Positions 62,732 through 64,000 of a stretch of DNA of 64,000 nucleotides are shown here, piece by piece (the stretch's first letter is position 1; every line of letters begins with the position of its first letter). The DNA comes from Rhodanobacter_A agri (GTDB lineage Bacteria > Pseudomonadota > Gammaproteobacteria > Xanthomonadales > Rhodanobacteraceae), in NCBI RefSeq assembly GCF_044904705.1, contig NZ_JADIKL010000011.1:28676-92675 (forward strand), written 5' to 3'. The notes beneath the pieces are model-generated. The model had not been told where the DNA came from. It made no database searches and worked only from the letters and a program-made list of their open reading frames with translations. A program made the position numbers and the translations under genes.

Positions 62732-63241
62732 TCAGCCCTTATCTCTGAGATATGTGCAGGTCACCTTTCCAGTTGGAGACAGGGTGACACCCATCATATG
62801 GCCATTGAAGGTCTTATACCCAGCGAAGCCCTGACCCGATGCCTCCGCGGAATGCCCATCATCTATAGCTGCGTTGACGATCGTGTGCGCCTCATCATGG
62901 TCCGCTCCGTACGCCGCCATGTATGCGATGACGCAGACACTCCCCACGGCCTGATGATGATCAGTCTCTAGGGTAATCATGCCGTTACTCATGTACGTCA
63001 CGACACCGTCGGAGAACGAGGCCTTCTGCCCGGCAAAGTTGGATAGTGCATACACCGGCTTCGTCAATTGATTCCAGCGCTGTCGAAATTGATCCGCGGA
63101 CAATGCCCAGCCGGTTGACGCTGCGTTAGGCGTGGCTTGGTTTCCGCTTACAGAAGAGTCCACGTTGCCACATGCACTTAGTGCAGATGATGCGACTACC
63201 CATACGGCGGTCAAGACCGCCAACTGTCCGCGACGAAACAT
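62732..63241 (-). CDS. Island lipoprotein, second tandem copy
   Basis: The 169-residue protein starts MFRRGQLAVLTAVWVVASSA LSACGNVDS, a signal peptide with lipobox LSAC (Cys near residue 24). The block TGWALSADQFRQRWNQLTKP is shared with the upstream paralogue. The rest has diverged. GGGGGA precedes the ATG at 63241; an ATG at 63256 is possible. No family is recognised. Confidence 0.8.
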   Translation of the reverse strand: MFRRGQLAVLTAVWVVASSALSACGNVDSSVSGNQATPNAASTGWALSADQFRQRWNQLTKPVYALSNFAGQKASFSDGVVTYMSNGMITLETDHHQAVGSVCVIAYMAAYGADHDEAHTIVNAAIDDGHSAEASGQGFAGYKTFNGHMMGVTLSPTGKVTCTYLRDKG

Positions 63242-63270
63242 GTATCCCCCAGTCATTATTATCGTAGCTA

Positions 63271-63786
63271 TTAACCTTGCTTTGGTTTGACCCAACAGGT
63301 GAATTCACCGTTGGCAGCAACGGTCATTGCCGCAGAATATCCCTGATATTCAACAGAACCGTAGGGGTTGCTTGGAAGCGTCTTACGAAACTGATCAAAC
63401 ATCGTTGCGACTAGCGCATCAGCCGTTTTGGCCGGGACACCGAGTGCGGCCTGAACCGTCTGAAGACACAGAGCGATGGAATTTGACCGGTCCATCGTCG
63501 CTACCTCGAATGTGTCGTTCTCCGCGTACACAGACGCTCCCGGCAAGCTGGCTTCATTTCTGCCAAGGCGGTTCCGATGGAATCCATCAATGTGGTACGA
63601 AGCTTCGGTCTGACTATTCCAGCGCTGTCGAAATTGATCCGCGGACAATGCCCAGCCGCTGGATTCCGCCATGGATGCTTGTTGAGCCCCATTAGCGGAA
63701 GACTCGGCGTTGCCACATGCACTTAGTGCGGATAACGCAATCACCCATATTGCGGTCACCGCTGCAAGTCGTTCTCGACGAAACAT
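63271..63786 (-). CDS. Island lipoprotein, first tandem copy
   Basis: The 171-residue paralogue of the next gene starts MFRRERLAAVTAIWVIALSA LSACGNAES with the same lipobox. It keeps SSGWALSADQFRQRWNSQTE and ends with GEFTCWVKPKQG. The later domain differs strongly, so the pair arose by duplication followed by divergence. The ATG at 63786 has GGGGGA upstream. Together with its neighbour it is probably one transcript. Confidence 0.8.
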   Translation of the reverse strand: MFRRERLAAVTAIWVIALSALSACGNAESSANGAQQASMAESSGWALSADQFRQRWNSQTEASYHIDGFHRNRLGRNEASLPGASVYAENDTFEVATMDRSNSIALCLQTVQAALGVPAKTADALVATMFDQFRKTLPSNPYGSVEYQGYSAAMTVAANGEFTCWVKPKQG

Positions 63787-63854
63787 TTGTCCCCCTGACA
63801 TGTCGCTCAACCCCTGTGCGTGCCCATTTCTCTGATTTAGAGGAGTCGGTGCAT

Positions 63855-64000
63855 TGCCCCTCGGTAATCCCCCCGTAAATTAGCAGACGCTGAAAGTGGA
63901 ATTTTCTCGTAATCTTTCCCGAGGAGGTTCCATGAAGAAGTCCCGATTCAGCGATAGCCAGATCATCGCCGTGCTCAAGCAAGCCGAGGACGGTACGCCC
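63855..64000 (+). mobile_element. Left end of an IS3-family element (truncated by window)
   Basis: The left terminus is near 63855 (TGCCCCTCGGTAATCC). The subterminal AGCAGACGCTGAAAGTGGA and the first transposase codons match IS3-family ends. The exact boundary and target duplication cannot be set without the right end. Confidence 0.6.
63932..64000 (+). CDS. IS3-family transposase OrfA (partial, start only)
   Basis: The first 23 residues (MKKSRFSDSQIIAVLKQAED GTP) are the typical start of IS3-family OrfA helix-turn-helix proteins. GAGGAGG lies 9 bases before the ATG. The gene runs beyond the window. Confidence 0.9.
   Translation, partial: MKKSRFSDSQIIAVLKQAEDGTP

Noticed and set aside
56260..64000. 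Right attachment site of the island
   Set aside because: I saw no second copy of the tRNA-Gln 3' end before base 64000.
1..64000. CRISPR array
   Set aside because: No regularly spaced direct repeats with unique spacers; the only short tandem array (10008-10091) has no spacers.

Overview
The window is GC-rich chromosomal DNA (about two thirds G+C by eye) from a gammaproteobacterium of the Xanthomonadales, most likely the Rhodanobacteraceae (Rhodanobacter, Dyella or Luteibacter type). The main evidence is a Clp-type CRP regulator next to speD, coq7 and rplM-rpsI, an E3 (LpdA) that carries its own lipoyl domain, and CCCTCTCCCC-type extragenic palindromes. The genus is inferred; the gene families are read from the sequence.

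Layout. 1-2.1 kb: ABC exporter (permease cut by the window edge, plus ATPase). 2.4-6.9 kb: pyruvate dehydrogenase E2 and E3 (aceF, lpdA), then a DapB-like reductase lacking the catalytic histidine. 6.9-9.9 kb: an ECF sigma factor with a likely anti-sigma partner, small membrane proteins and a TRIC-type channel. 10-28.7 kb: a surface-adhesion region, with a trimeric autotransporter adhesin preceded by four 21-bp tandem repeats, an OmpA/SmpA-like lipoprotein, an AraC regulator and a complete Tad (tight adherence) pilus locus from the 58-residue Flp pilin through tadG. 28.9-55 kb: housekeeping and accessory genes, including dinB, APC and MFS transporters, a secreted agarase-like glycoside hydrolase, LigB with a signal peptide, a HATPase/DUF4325 regulator, dinG, a GAF-GAF-GGDEF-EAL protein, clp, speD, a small tyrosine phosphatase, coq7, a GlcF-like Fe-S protein and rplM-rpsI.

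56.2-64 kb: a tRNA-Gln(CTG) gene and its terminator, followed by a P4-type tyrosine integrase and a block of visibly lower G+C and different codon use. This is the left part of a genomic island inserted at the tRNA. It carries an FRG-domain protein overlapping a Beta-family protein, whose stop codon abuts that of a convergent sce7726-family (PD-(D/E)XK-like) protein. A serine recombinase with an inverted repeat over its start, an unrecognised 416-residue protein, two tandem paralogous lipoproteins and the start of an IS3-family element follow. The FRG/Beta/sce7726 group is the best candidate in the window for an undescribed, possibly anti-phage, system.

How genes work together. The Tad genes are almost all coupled by short start/stop overlaps and would build one envelope-spanning pilus machine. 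The adhesin and OmpA-like lipoprotein beside it suggest a shared role in attachment. The GGDEF-EAL enzyme sits next to clp, whose product in Xanthomonas senses cyclic di-GMP. The island's right end lies outside the window.
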